Below are positions 14,033 through 22,411 of a stretch of DNA of 22,520 nt, one piece after another. Numbering within the stretch: position 1 is the first letter of the stretch; each line of letters begins with the position of its first letter. The notes beneath the pieces were generated by a model. The model saw only the letters and a list, made by a program, of their open reading frames with translations. It had not been told where the DNA came from and searched no databases. A program made the position numbers and the translations under genes. Where the stretch lies: the NCBI GenBank assembly GCA_937895645.1, contig CALBKQ010000162.1, positions 1 through 22,520 on the forward strand, written 5' to 3'. Source of the DNA: an uncultured Clostridia bacterium (GTDB lineage: Bacteria; Bacillota; Clostridia; Oscillospirales; Acutalibacteraceae).

Positions 14033-15526
14033 TTATATACTTAACATATCAAATACAACTTGTTTCATATCTTCTTTTTTGGCAACACCTGTAAAGCGTG
14101 GTGTTTTGCCTTTAAGAGTAGCAAGTTGTGGTGGTACAGGTTCGTTTGATTTTGCAAACAATTCGTCAACCATATCAAACTCATTATCCGCCTTAATTTC
14201 GTCTGTAATAGCAGCAAGAACACTTGCAGAGAACTTATATGGATTTGCGGTTGAAGCGATAACTGTAGGTGTTTTATCACCTGTATTCAATACATAATCA
14301 TCATACACTTTAACTGCGACTGCAGTGTGGGTATCGCAAAGATAACCTTTATTTGCAAAAACCTTACCGATTGTTTCTTTAGTTTCTGCATCATCACAGC
14401 AACCTGCTGCAAAGAGTGATTTAACTTTATCCGCAACTTCAGCATCGACGGTATATTTACCTTCAACTGTAAGAGATTTCATCCAATCTGCTACCTGAAC
14501 ATCATTTTCACCACAAAGGTGGAAAAGAAGTCTTTCAAGGTTACTTGAAATAAGAATATCCATTGAAGGTGAAGTTGTACAGTAGAAGTTTCTGTTTTTA
14601 TCATAAGTACCACTTGTAAGGAAATCAGTAAGAACATTATTTGCATTTGATGCACAAATGAGTGTTTTTACAGGTACACCCATTCGTTTTGCATAGTAAG
14701 CAGCAAGAATGTTACCAAAGTTACCTGTTGGAACAACAACGTTCATTTCTTCGCCATTTTTAAGTTCGCCATTCTGGAGCATATCACAATATGCTGAAAC
14801 ATAGTAAACAATCTGTGGCACAAGACGACCCCAGTTAATTGAGTTTGCTGATGAAAATGCAAGTCCGTTTTCTTTGAACTTCTTTTCGATATCTTTATCT
14901 GTAAAGATTTTCTTAACACCTGACTGTGCATCATCAAAGTTGCCCTCAATAGCACAAACACTTACATTTGAACCTTCTTGAGTAGTCATCTGAAGTTTCT
15001 GCATTGGACTAACGCCATCAACAGGATAGAATACAAGAATTTTTGTATTCGGAACATCTGCAAAACCTTCAAGTGCTGCTTTACCAGTATCGCCTGATGT
15101 TGCAACAAGAATTACAATTTCAGTATCTTTAACTGTTTTGTTTGCTGAAACTGTAAGAAGATATGGGAGAAGCTGAAGTGCCATATCTTTGAATGCGCAA
15201 GTAGGACCTCTCCACAATTCAAGAACATTTGCTGTATCTGAAAGTTTATAAAGTGGTGCTATCTTTTCTGAACTAAACTTACCTGCTTTATATGCACCCT
15301 CAACACACATTGAAAGCTCATCTTCTGTAAAGTCAGTAAGATACAATCTTAAAACTTCTTTTGCTCTTTCAATATAACTCATTGGTACAAGTTTTTCAAT
15401 AAACTCAAGAGAAATCTGTGGAATTTCAGTTGGTACAAAAAGTCCACCCTCTGATGAGATTCCTTTAGCAATAGCTTCTGCTGCTGTAACTTTTACAGAC
15501 TTATCTCTTGTACTTGTATAAAACAT
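14033..15526 (-). CDS. thrC: Threonine synthase
   Basis: This PLP enzyme converts O-phosphohomoserine to threonine. At 497 residues it belongs to the longer class shared by many bacteria and fungi, not the roughly 350-residue plant-like class. The PLP lysine is K113 in GPTCAFKDMALQLLP. The phosphate-binding loop VATSGDTGKAAL is typical, as are the FYTSTRDKSVKVTAAEAIAKG N-terminus and VPTGNFGNILAAYYAKRMGVP. A start at 15526 gives the standard N-terminus, with AAGGATG upstream. Its own promoter lies at 15551-15579, and read-through from yraN is also possible since no terminator separates them. No other thr genes (hom, thrB) are in the window. Confidence 0.97.
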   Translation of the reverse strand: MFYTSTRDKSVKVTAAEAIAKGISSEGGLFVPTEIPQISLEFIEKLVPMSYIERAKEVLRLYLTDFTEDELSMCVEGAYKAGKFSSEKIAPLYKLSDTANVLELWRGPTCAFKDMALQLLPYLLTVSANKTVKDTEIVILVATSGDTGKAALEGFADVPNTKILVFYPVDGVSPMQKLQMTTQEGSNVSVCAIEGNFDDAQSGVKKIFTDKDIEKKFKENGLAFSSANSINWGRLVPQIVYYVSAYCDMLQNGELKNGEEMNVVVPTGNFGNILAAYYAKRMGVPVKTLICASNANNVLTDFLTSGTYDKNRNFYCTTSPSMDILISSNLERLLFHLCGENDVQVADWMKSLTVEGKYTVDAEVADKVKSLFAAGCCDDAETKETIGKVFANKGYLCDTHTAVAVKVYDDYVLNTGDKTPTVIASTANPYKFSASVLAAITDEIKADNEFDMVDELFAKSNEPVPPQLATLKGKTPRFTGVAKKEDMKQVVFDMLSI

Positions 15527-15550
15527 AGTAACACATCCTTTTCGTGTGGT

Positions 15551-15579
15551 ATTTTATCATATAAAAATTTGTTTTTCAA
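15551..15579 (-). promoter_or_regulatory. Extended -10 SigA-type promoter of thrC
   Basis: On the minus strand TTGAAA (15574-15579) and TAAAAT (15551-15556) are 17 bases apart, with TGA before the -10 (extended element). It begins 4 bases after the yraN stop and leaves a short leader of about 20 bases, too short for a T-box or riboswitch. Confidence 0.75.
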
Positions 15580-15582
15580 CAA

Positions 15583-15948
15583 TTACTTTGCATTTGAATC
15601 GAATGCATTTTCAATATGATTGAGTCTAACTGGCTCATCATTTTCAAAATACACTTCAATAATATCATAACGTGGTTGCCTATCCAATTTGTAATCTTTC
15701 AAAAACAGTTGAGACGAGGCAATAATTTTAGTGCGTTTAATAATATCAACTGCATCAGATGGTGCATATTTCATATTTTCGCTTCGTGTTTTAACTTCTA
15801 CAAAACAAATATACTTTTTATCTTCGGCAATTAAATCTATTTCGCCTAATCTGCAAGAATAATTGGCAGAAACAATGAAATAACCGTGTTTACGAAGATA
15901 CCTTGACGCGATAATTTCGCCATAATCACCTAAAAGATTTGAGTTCAT
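15583..15948 (-). CDS. yraN: YraN/UPF0102 family predicted nuclease
   Basis: The 121-residue protein has the UPF0102 pattern: GDYGEIIASRYLRKHGY near the start, then RLGEIDLIA (D38) and FVEVKTR (E51, K53). This is the PD-(D/E)xK-type endonuclease core, with E11 as a further acidic residue. The biochemical role is not settled; a Holliday-junction-resolvase-like fold has been described for the family. The ATG overlaps the rnhB stop by one base (TAATG), so translation is coupled. The rbgA-rnhB-yraN order is a recurrent Firmicutes arrangement and supports the call. Confidence 0.92.
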   Translation of the reverse strand: MNSNLLGDYGEIIASRYLRKHGYFIVSANYSCRLGEIDLIAEDKKYICFVEVKTRSENMKYAPSDAVDIIKRTKIIASSQLFLKDYKLDRQPRYDIIEVYFENDEPVRLNHIENAFDSNAK

Positions 15949-16553
15949 TACTTTTCACCGTAAAACTTTTTAAGGAACGACATTCTATGTATTGGTGATG
16001 GACCAAATTCACGGATTTTTTCGTAGTGAAGTTTTGTACCATATCCCTTATGCTTTTCAAATTCATACTGTGGATATTCTTTTGTTTTTTCTAACATAAA
16101 ACGGTCACGACTAACTTTTGCAAGAATTGACGCAGCAGCGATTGACATACTCTTAGCATCACCTTTAACAACAGTTTCTTCGGTTACAAAAGATATTTTA
16201 GGGTATTGATTACCGTCAACCAACGCGTAATCTGGTCTTGTTTTCAATCCTTCAACTGCTCTGTGCATAGCAAGAAATGTTGCATTAAGAATATTGATTT
16301 CATCAATTTCTTTTTCAGTTGCAACACCTATTGAATAATCAATAGCCTTTTCACAGATTATGTCAAAAAGTTGCTCGCGCTTTTTCTCACTTAGTTTTTT
16401 GGAGTCATTAAGTCCCTCAATTTCAAGACCTAATGGTAAAATTACAGCAGCAGCGTGTACAGGACCCGCCAATGGTCCACGACCTGCCTCATCAATACCA
16501 CAAACTAATTTATAACCTGCTTTTATGGCGTTTTCTTCATATAAATAATCCAT
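15948..16553 (-). CDS. rnhB: Ribonuclease HII
   Basis: RNase HII cuts the RNA strand of RNA-DNA hybrids and nicks at single ribonucleotides in DNA. The 201-residue protein shows GIDEAGRGPLAGPV (19-32; D21, E22 catalytic), LNDSKKLSEKKRE, and the later acidic residues in ALVDGNQY. The KGYGTKLHY and SPIHRMSF blocks near the C-terminus are also characteristic. The start lies three bases after the rbgA stop, with its ribosome site inside the end of rbgA. Confidence 0.97.
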   Translation of the reverse strand: MDYLYEENAIKAGYKLVCGIDEAGRGPLAGPVHAAAVILPLGLEIEGLNDSKKLSEKKREQLFDIICEKAIDYSIGVATEKEIDEINILNATFLAMHRAVEGLKTRPDYALVDGNQYPKISFVTEETVVKGDAKSMSIAAASILAKVSRDRFMLEKTKEYPQYEFEKHKGYGTKLHYEKIREFGPSPIHRMSFLKKFYGEK

Positions 16554-16556
16554 ATC

Positions 16557-17423
16557 CTACTCCGGTTTTTCTAGAGAAATTGTACCTAATCTACCACCAC
16601 GATATTCGTCAAGCAACATTACCGACGCTCTTTCATAGTCAATTTCTCCACCTTTAATCATCATACCGCGTTTCTTACCAATCATTTCAAGGACTTCCCA
16701 AGGTTCTTTTTGGGTAAAATCTGCAATTTTATATCTTTCTGCAAGTCTTTCAGGGTAATCATTTTTCATTACTTCTAAAAGTCTGATTGCAAGAGTTTCA
16801 GCATCAAGTATTTCATCTTTGACTGAACCGATAAACGCAAGTCTATCCCCTACCTGTGGGTCATCAAATTTAGGCCACAAAACACCAGGTGTATCAAGAA
16901 GTTCAATTCCATTACCGATTGCAAACCACTGATTATGTCTTGTAACACCTGCTTTATCGGCAACTTTTGCTTTTACAGCACCTGCCATTCTGTTAATAAA
17001 TGATGACTTACCAGTGTTAGGTATGCCCACAACCATAATTCGTAATGCTTTACCAGGCATTCCTCTGTCTTCATTCTTCTTTATAACATCTTTAAGAACT
17101 TCACGAACTGCAACAATATAATTGTTAAGTCCCTTACCTGTACGACAGTCAACAGGTATTGCACGGACACCTTTTTTCTTGTAATAATCAACCCATTGAT
17201 TTGTGGTATCTTTATCTGCCAAATCACACTTATTAAGTAGTACAATTCTAGGTTTATTGTTGATTAATTCTTCTAATTCAGGATTAGAACTACTGTATGG
17301 TATTCTTGCGTCAATAATTTCTGTAACACCATCAACAAGAGACAAGCTTTCTTTTATTAGTCGACGGGTTTTTGCCATATGGCCAGGAAACCATTGAACA
17401 ATCTGTTTTTGATTATCAGCCAT
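16557..17423 (-). CDS. rbgA: Ribosome biogenesis GTPase RbgA (YlqF)
   Basis: RbgA is a circularly permuted GTPase that acts late in assembly of the 50S subunit. The permuted order is visible in 288 residues: WFPGHMAKTRR (11-21), G4 NKCD (64-67), then G1 GIPNTGKS (133-140) and G3 DTPG (177-180) with VLWPKF after it. The C-terminal domain (about 210-280) is the ANTAR-like RNA-binding part of the family. The ATG at 17423 has AAAGGAG upstream and overlaps the end of the second signal peptidase gene by 8 bases. Confidence 0.97.
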   Translation of the reverse strand: MADNQKQIVQWFPGHMAKTRRLIKESLSLVDGVTEIIDARIPYSSSNPELEELINNKPRIVLLNKCDLADKDTTNQWVDYYKKKGVRAIPVDCRTGKGLNNYIVAVREVLKDVIKKNEDRGMPGKALRIMVVGIPNTGKSSFINRMAGAVKAKVADKAGVTRHNQWFAIGNGIELLDTPGVLWPKFDDPQVGDRLAFIGSVKDEILDAETLAIRLLEVMKNDYPERLAERYKIADFTQKEPWEVLEMIGKKRGMMIKGGEIDYERASVMLLDEYRGGRLGTISLEKPE

Positions 17424-17973
17424 TTTTTGACTCCTTTAATTCTGAATTAAATAATTCAGTATCACCTAATCTGTATATTACTTTACCCATAACATAATCT
17501 TCGTCAATCATTCCTACCATTACATCACGACTATCCGCCGAATAATTACGATTGTCACCCATTACAAATAGCTTACCTTCAGGAACAAAGTATGTTTTAG
17601 TCATCGCATACGTATAATCAGCTTTTTCTTTAGTATATGGTTCATCAATAATTTTGCCATTTACTATTGTTTTACCTGTTTTGCTATCAAAAGAAACAGT
17701 TTGACCACCAACTGCCACAACTCTTTTAATAAGGACTTTTTCATAACCGTTAGGTTGAGAAACAACCACTACATCACCAGGCTTGATTTCTGGTGTAATT
17801 GATGTTATCAGTAGATTGTCACCATTTTGCAATGTGCTTTCCATTGACTTACCTGAAACGGTTGACACCTTAAAAAAGAATGTAAATATAATACCGACTG
17901 CTAATACAGCAGACAGTAATATAGATGCTATTTCGTAAATTGTTTCAATTTTTTTGTCTTTATTTTTCATCAT
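17416..17973 (-). CDS. lepB: Type I signal peptidase, second copy
   Basis: This is a 185-residue single-pass signal peptidase of the Gram-positive size class. The basic N-terminus (MMKNKDKK) is cytoplasmic and a membrane helix spans about 11-35. The Ser/Lys dyad is S43 (SGKSMEST) and K83 (LIKRVVAVGG). The box D motif MGDNRNYSADSRD is intact. It cleaves signal peptides from exported proteins on the outer face of the membrane. The start overlaps the end of the first copy by 14 bases and has two adjacent Met codons (17971-17973 and 17968-17970), so either could be used. Upstream pairing to 16S rRNA is weak (GGTGA), suggesting coupled translation. Confidence 0.95.
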   Translation of the reverse strand: MMKNKDKKIETIYEIASILLSAVLAVGIIFTFFFKVSTVSGKSMESTLQNGDNLLITSITPEIKPGDVVVVSQPNGYEKVLIKRVVAVGGQTVSFDSKTGKTIVNGKIIDEPYTKEKADYTYAMTKTYFVPEGKLFVMGDNRNYSADSRDVMVGMIDEDYVMGKVIYRLGDTELFNSELKESKNG

Positions 17974-18553
17974 TTATATTCCAATCACCAAATGGGAAAA
18001 TTCTCGCGTTAGCAACACCTAAAACATAACGTTCATCAACAAGTCCTATTGTTCTGAAACGGCTGTCAAGAGACTCATTTCTATTGTCACCCATCACAAA
18101 AATATAGCCTTCAGGAATTTCTAACGGATAAACATAATCGCCCATAACTTCGGTTGTTTCAGCAATATATGGTTCATATAAAGTTATGCCATTAACAGTA
18201 ACAACGCCCTCAATAAAATCAATATTGATTGTGTCACCACCCTTGGCAATAACTCGTTTAATAAGTGGTTCGTTAAGTGAATTAGGTTGTGTAATAACTA
18301 CAATATCACCTGTCTCAACTTCATTTGTAATTGCACTGACTGTAAGCCAGTCACCACTTTTGAGTGTAGGATTCATTGAATCGCCATTTACACCTACAAC
18401 TCTGAAAAAGAACGCAAATATAATAAGGATTAAAATAATTGCATATATTAAAGAATCAAGCCAATCATAGACAAAACGCCATGATTTTTTTCCGTCTTTT
18501 TCTGCATATTCTGATGTTTCAAATGAAATTAAAAAATCCTCTGCTTTTCTCAT
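17960..18553 (-). CDS. lepB: Type I signal peptidase, first copy
   Basis: With the start at 18553 this copy has 197 residues. It has a longer cytoplasmic lead (about 30 residues, MRKAEDFLISFETSEYAEKD) than the second copy, then a membrane helix at about 34-50. S59 (NGDSMNPT) and K99 (LIKRVIAKGGD) form the catalytic dyad, and MGDNRNESLDSR is the box D motif. I prefer the ATG at 18553: the GTG at 18562 lies inside the AAGGGTG ribosome site. It follows whiA by 25 bases. The two copies are clearly paralogues but only moderately alike, so they may differ in substrates. Confidence 0.95.
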   Translation of the reverse strand: MRKAEDFLISFETSEYAEKDGKKSWRFVYDWLDSLIYAIILILIIFAFFFRVVGVNGDSMNPTLKSGDWLTVSAITNEVETGDIVVITQPNSLNEPLIKRVIAKGGDTINIDFIEGVVTVNGITLYEPYIAETTEVMGDYVYPLEIPEGYIFVMGDNRNESLDSRFRTIGLVDERYVLGVANARIFPFGDWNINDEK

Positions 18554-18578
18554 CTTTATCACCCTTAAATTCCTGTAA

Positions 18579-19481
18579 CTATTTTATCTGTTTAGCAATA
18601 TTACAAATTTTTACAAGTCTGTGGTTTACACCTGAACGGGAAATCGGTGCACTTAAAAGGCTACCAAGTTCACGCAAAGACATATCAGGATTTTCAATTC
18701 GTAACTCTGCAACTTCACGAAGGTCATCAGACAAATATGAAAGTCCTACTGTCTTTTTTATATGTAAAATAGCATCAATTTGTTTTGAAGACGCATCAAT
18801 CGTCTTATCAAGATTTGCATTTTCAAAATTCAGTTTGCGATTTACATTATTACGCATATCTTTATACATTTTAACGCCCATTATTTCTAACGAAGAATTT
18901 ACCGCACCCATTACGGTTAATAAATCTTCAATGGCTTCACTATCTTTGAAATAAATAACATGGTTTGAGTTTCTTACAATACTTTTAGGCTCAACTGACA
19001 ACTGGTCATAATCATTTATAAACAATTTAAGGTCGCGACTTAAATTAAGATACGGCACAACAAATTCCATGTGATAATTTTTATTTGGGTCGTTTATTGT
19101 ACCACAAGTCAGAAAAACGCCTTTTAAGAATGCAGTTTTGCAACATTCATCAGAGAAATTGCTCCAATTAAGTCTTAATGCACCACTTTTTTTATCATAT
19201 CCAAACGTTTCAAGTACTTTTAAGCGGTCATCTTTTCCTGTAATTTCAACCTTGAATTTGCCTGCTTCTGTTTTAACCAAATGAGGTTTTACACCACAAA
19301 CAGACTTTGTTAATTCAAGATATTTTTCTGCAACTCCACTGTTTTCAGTAAGTATAGACATATCATAAGATGAAAAGGCTCTTGAAAAAAGCATCATTCC
19401 GTACGCAAAAGCGTGACGACAACAATTGTTTTCAAGTTCTGCACTTAATATTTCATTTTTTACATTTACTGAAAATGACAT
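18579..19481 (-). CDS. whiA: DNA-binding protein WhiA
   Basis: WhiA combines a degenerate LAGLIDADG-homing-endonuclease-like domain with a C-terminal helix-turn-helix. In actinobacteria it controls sporulation division genes; in Bacillus it affects cell division and chromosome segregation. The 300-residue protein starts with MSFSVNVKNEILSAE and has two N-terminal repeats (GMMLFSRAFSS and KGVFLTCGTINDP). It ends with the HTH block REVAELRIENPDMSLRELG and SAPISRSGVNHRLVKI. The ATG at 19481 has AAAGGAT overlapping the rapZ stop. In many Firmicutes yvcK lies between rapZ and whiA; here the two are adjacent. Confidence 0.96.
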   Translation of the reverse strand: MSFSVNVKNEILSAELENNCCRHAFAYGMMLFSRAFSSYDMSILTENSGVAEKYLELTKSVCGVKPHLVKTEAGKFKVEITGKDDRLKVLETFGYDKKSGALRLNWSNFSDECCKTAFLKGVFLTCGTINDPNKNYHMEFVVPYLNLSRDLKLFINDYDQLSVEPKSIVRNSNHVIYFKDSEAIEDLLTVMGAVNSSLEIMGVKMYKDMRNNVNRKLNFENANLDKTIDASSKQIDAILHIKKTVGLSYLSDDLREVAELRIENPDMSLRELGSLLSAPISRSGVNHRLVKICNIAKQIK

Positions 19482-19493
19482 ATTAAAAATCCT

Positions 19494-20354
19494 TTATCTT
19501 GTAATATCTCTATGATAAACTGAGGCACTGAAACCTTTTTCCTTAATCGAGTTATATATAATTTCTGCAAAAACTACCGAACGATGCTTACCTCCTGTGC
19601 AACCTACTGAAATTGTTAACTGGCTTTTACCCTCTGTTCTGTAAAGAGGAACAAGATAATTAACAAGGTCCAGTAATTTTGGCTCTAAACCTTTGGCTTC
19701 TTCAAAACTCATAACATAATCACGCACAGGCTTTTCTAAACCTGTATGATATTTAAGTTCTGGAACATAAAACGGATTTGGCAAGCAGCGCACGTCAAAC
19801 ACCAAATCAGAATCTTTTGGTGTACCATACTTAAATCCGAATGACACAACGTTTATTTTAAGTGTAGCTGAAATATCTTCCACAAAGAGTTTTGCAACAC
19901 GTTCTTTTAACTGTGCAGGAGATATGAGAGAAGTGTCAATTACATAATCTGCAATATCTCTTGCTTTTTTAAGTATTTCACGCTCTTTAACAATGATATC
20001 CTGTAAAGTATGTGAATCATCATAATTGAGCAACGGATGCTTTCTGCGAGTTTCCTGATAGCGTCTTAAAATAACATCATTATCAGCGTCAATAAAAAGA
20101 ACTTTATAGTTGCAATCCATTGTTTTTAACTCTTCAACAGCGTTAAAAAGATGCGAAAATGAACCACCAAGACGAATATCTGCAACAATTGCAACCTTTT
20201 CGCGAACTTCTGCAGAATCTTTAAGAAGTTGTACAAATGTAGGAATAAGTTTTGGTGTCATATTATCAACGCAGAAAAATCCGATATCTTCAAGATTATC
20301 AATAACTCTTGATTTACCTGCACCAGACATACCTGTTACAATAACAAGTTGCAA
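19494..20354 (-). CDS. rapZ: RapZ/YvcJ family nucleotide-binding protein
   Basis: The 286-residue P-loop protein carries Walker A GMSGAGKS (8-15), the FFCVDNMTPKLIP segment (Walker B-like VDNM), FIDADNDVILRRYQETRRKHPL, and the C-terminal SVGCTGGKHRS block. In E. coli RapZ is the adaptor that directs RNase E to GlmZ in glucosamine-6-phosphate control; in Bacillus YvcJ binds GTP/ATP and affects competence. The clostridial role is not established. The start is TTG at 20354: the only nearby in-frame ATG lies inside the P-loop, while AGGGGAG sits nine bases before the TTG. It follows murB by 6 bases. Confidence 0.95.
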   Translation of the reverse strand: MQLVIVTGMSGAGKSRVIDNLEDIGFFCVDNMTPKLIPTFVQLLKDSAEVREKVAIVADIRLGGSFSHLFNAVEELKTMDCNYKVLFIDADNDVILRRYQETRRKHPLLNYDDSHTLQDIIVKEREILKKARDIADYVIDTSLISPAQLKERVAKLFVEDISATLKINVVSFGFKYGTPKDSDLVFDVRCLPNPFYVPELKYHTGLEKPVRDYVMSFEEAKGLEPKLLDLVNYLVPLYRTEGKSQLTISVGCTGGKHRSVVFAEIIYNSIKEKGFSASVYHRDITR

Positions 20355-20360
20355 TTTAAC

Positions 20361-21266
20361 TCACTCCCCTATAATTTTAACTTCTGTTTCAAGCATTACG
20401 CCATGCTTTTCATATACGATTTTCTGAACATCATGAATAAGGTTTATAACATCGGTTGATGTTGCGTTATTTTTATTTATTACAAAACCTGCGTGTTTTT
20501 CGCTGACTTGCGCACCACCTACGGTATAGCCTTTAAGTCCACTTTGTTCAATCAACGCCCCGGCGAAATAGCCTTCAGGTCGTTTGAATGTACTACCCGC
20601 ACTACCATATTCAAGAGGTTGCTTATCTTTTCTCTTTTGGAGTTTATCATCCATAGCCTCTTTAATATCTTTCTTATCAGCCTTTTTAAGTCTGAGAACT
20701 GCAGATACTATTGTGAAATTGTTATCAGTATAAGCACTGCCACGATATCTTAAATTTAGGTCATTTTGTAATAACTCACCAAGATTGCCATCTGAATCAA
20801 TATGAGCAACAGAAACAAGAACATCTTTCATTTCGCCACCATAAGCGCCTGCATTCATATAAACTGCACCGCCGAGAGTACCGGGAATACCAAAAGCGAA
20901 TTCAAGACCTGAAAGTGAGTTTTCAAGAGCAAACACACAAAGAGATTTAAGTGATGCCCCTGCTTCACAAATGATTGTTGTTTCATCAAGCAATTCGATT
21001 TTTGAAATGTCCGAGCCGATTTTTATAACAACACCATTAATACCTTTATCAGTTACCAAAAGATTTGAGCCATTACCGATAATCAAAGGTTTTATGCTCT
21101 GCGAATTACAAAAATCAATTATTTTTTTTAGGCAATTAACTGAATTGGGTATAATGAGAACACTTGCATTACCGCCACATCTGAAACTTGTATATTTTTT
21201 CATAGGTGCATCTTTAATTACCGTTGCACCACATTTTTCAGCAAATAATGCAATTTCGTTATACAC
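20361..21266 (-). CDS. murB: UDP-N-acetylenolpyruvoylglucosamine reductase
   Basis: MurB is the FAD enzyme that reduces UDP-GlcNAc-enolpyruvate with NADPH to UDP-MurNAc, the second committed step of peptidoglycan synthesis. Visible blocks in 301 residues are YTSFRCGGNA (25-34), GNGSNLLV (64-71), the FAD-binding GIPGTLGGAVYMNAGAYGG (126-144), YRGSAY (R175 region), GSAGSTFKRP with catalytic S225, and the C-terminal LETEVKIIG with the catalytic Glu (probably E295). The start is GTG at 21266 with GAGAGGG upstream; no in-frame ATG precedes the conserved region. hprK ends 18 bases before it. Confidence 0.96.
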   Translation of the reverse strand: MYNEIALFAEKCGATVIKDAPMKKYTSFRCGGNASVLIIPNSVNCLKKIIDFCNSQSIKPLIIGNGSNLLVTDKGINGVVIKIGSDISKIELLDETTIICEAGASLKSLCVFALENSLSGLEFAFGIPGTLGGAVYMNAGAYGGEMKDVLVSVAHIDSDGNLGELLQNDLNLRYRGSAYTDNNFTIVSAVLRLKKADKKDIKEAMDDKLQKRKDKQPLEYGSAGSTFKRPEGYFAGALIEQSGLKGYTVGGAQVSEKHAGFVINKNNATSTDVINLIHDVQKIVYEKHGVMLETEVKIIGE

Positions 21267-21284
21267 TCAAATACCCTCTCTCAA

Positions 21285-22253
21285 TTAATAATTCTGCCAG
21301 ATATCAATTTCTTTTGCTTTTGGCTCATAACCCTCATCCATACCAAGATGATGAAGAAGTTCACGAGCAGCGTTATATCCCATTTTCTTCTGTCTGTTGT
21401 TCATTGCAGCACACTCAATAATAACTGCAAGATTTCGACCAGGCTTAACAGGAACAACTGTCAATGGAATTTTAACATCCATAATGGTTATGTATTCATT
21501 ATCAAGTCCCATACGGTCGTATACTTTTGAACTGTCCCAAGGCTCTAACTGAATAACCATATTGATTTTTTCAGTAAGTTTAACAGCACCCATACCAAAA
21601 ATACGACGTGCGTTAATAATTCCTATTCCTCGAAGTTCAATAAAATGACGAATGTTATCAGGTGCCGAGCCTACAAGTGTTTTTGCTGATGCTTTTCTAA
21701 TTTCAACAGCGTCATCGGCAATAAGACGGTGACCACGTTTGATAAGCTCAATAGCTGTTTCACTTTTACCTACACCACTGTCACCTACAATAAGAACACC
21801 TTCGCCATAAACTTCAACAAGCACACCGTGACGGGTAATGCGAGGTGCAAGTGCTGTACCAAGGAAGTAGATAAGCGTTGACATACTTGCAGACGTTGCT
21901 TCGGCGGTTCTTAAAATCGGAACTTTATATTTTTGAGCAGCCTCAACCATTCCTTCAAGCGGTTCCATACTTCTTGTGATAATTACAACTGATGGTTTTT
22001 TGCTGAAAAGTCTGTCCATACACTGAAGTTGTTCTTCTTTTGTAAATGATTTTACAAACTCGAACTCTGAAAAACCAAGATACTGTACTCTTGCAGGGTC
22101 AAAATATTTATCATTACCTGCAAGTAAAAGTCCAGGTCTGTTAACCTCCTGAGAAGTAATTGAAAGTTCAGATGCGTCACACGGTAAATATATTGTTTCA
22201 AGACCAAATTCGTTTATGATTTTCTCTAAAGAAACAGAATATTTTGAAGCCAA
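21285..22253 (-). CDS. hprK: HPr kinase/phosphorylase
   Basis: HprK phosphorylates and dephosphorylates the PTS protein HPr on Ser46 and so sets carbon catabolite repression through CcpA. The 322-residue protein has an N-terminal domain (1-130), then RHGVLVEVYGEGVLI with conserved H142, Walker A GDSGVGKS (157-164), HRLIADDAVEI, the family signature ELRGIGIINAR (206-216), and a typical C-terminal tail (KMGYNAARELLHHLGM). The start is TTG at 22253, eight bases after AGGGGAGG; no ATG is available nearby. It is the first gene behind the promoter at 22291-22319 and leads the nine-gene operon. Confidence 0.96.
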   Translation of the reverse strand: MASKYSVSLEKIINEFGLETIYLPCDASELSITSQEVNRPGLLLAGNDKYFDPARVQYLGFSEFEFVKSFTKEEQLQCMDRLFSKKPSVVIITRSMEPLEGMVEAAQKYKVPILRTAEATSASMSTLIYFLGTALAPRITRHGVLVEVYGEGVLIVGDSGVGKSETAIELIKRGHRLIADDAVEIRKASAKTLVGSAPDNIRHFIELRGIGIINARRIFGMGAVKLTEKINMVIQLEPWDSSKVYDRMGLDNEYITIMDVKIPLTVVPVKPGRNLAVIIECAAMNNRQKKMGYNAARELLHHLGMDEGYEPKAKEIDIWQNY

Positions 22254-22290
22254 AACGCCTACCTCCCCTTATAATGATAATATTTAATAT

Positions 22291-22319
22291 ATTATATAAC
22301 ATTATGTTATATTTTCCAA
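22291..22319 (-). promoter_or_regulatory. SigA-type promoter of the hprK operon
   Basis: On the minus strand TTGGAA (22314-22319) and a perfect TATAAT (22291-22296) are 17 bases apart. The leader to the hprK TTG is about 30-35 bases. The rest of the gap to the spore-protein terminator (22320-22354) is plain AT-rich sequence in which I see no operator. Confidence 0.82.
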
Positions 22320-22354
22320 TAGTTTTTTTGAATATTTTTCAATTTATTTTTAGT

Positions 22355-22392
22355 CTTAAAAACAGAACCCGACAGGTATTCCCGTCGGGCTC
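22355..22392 (-). terminator. Rho-independent terminator of the spore-protein gene
   Basis: On the minus strand GAGCCCGACGGG (22381-22392) pairs with CCTGTCGGGTTC (22365-22376) in a 12-bp stem with two G-U pairs and an AATA loop. TGTTTTTAAG follows. It lies 19 bases after the spore-protein stop and insulates the hprK promoter. Confidence 0.92.
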
Positions 22393-22411
22393 TTTTAATC
22401 CAAAAGATAGG

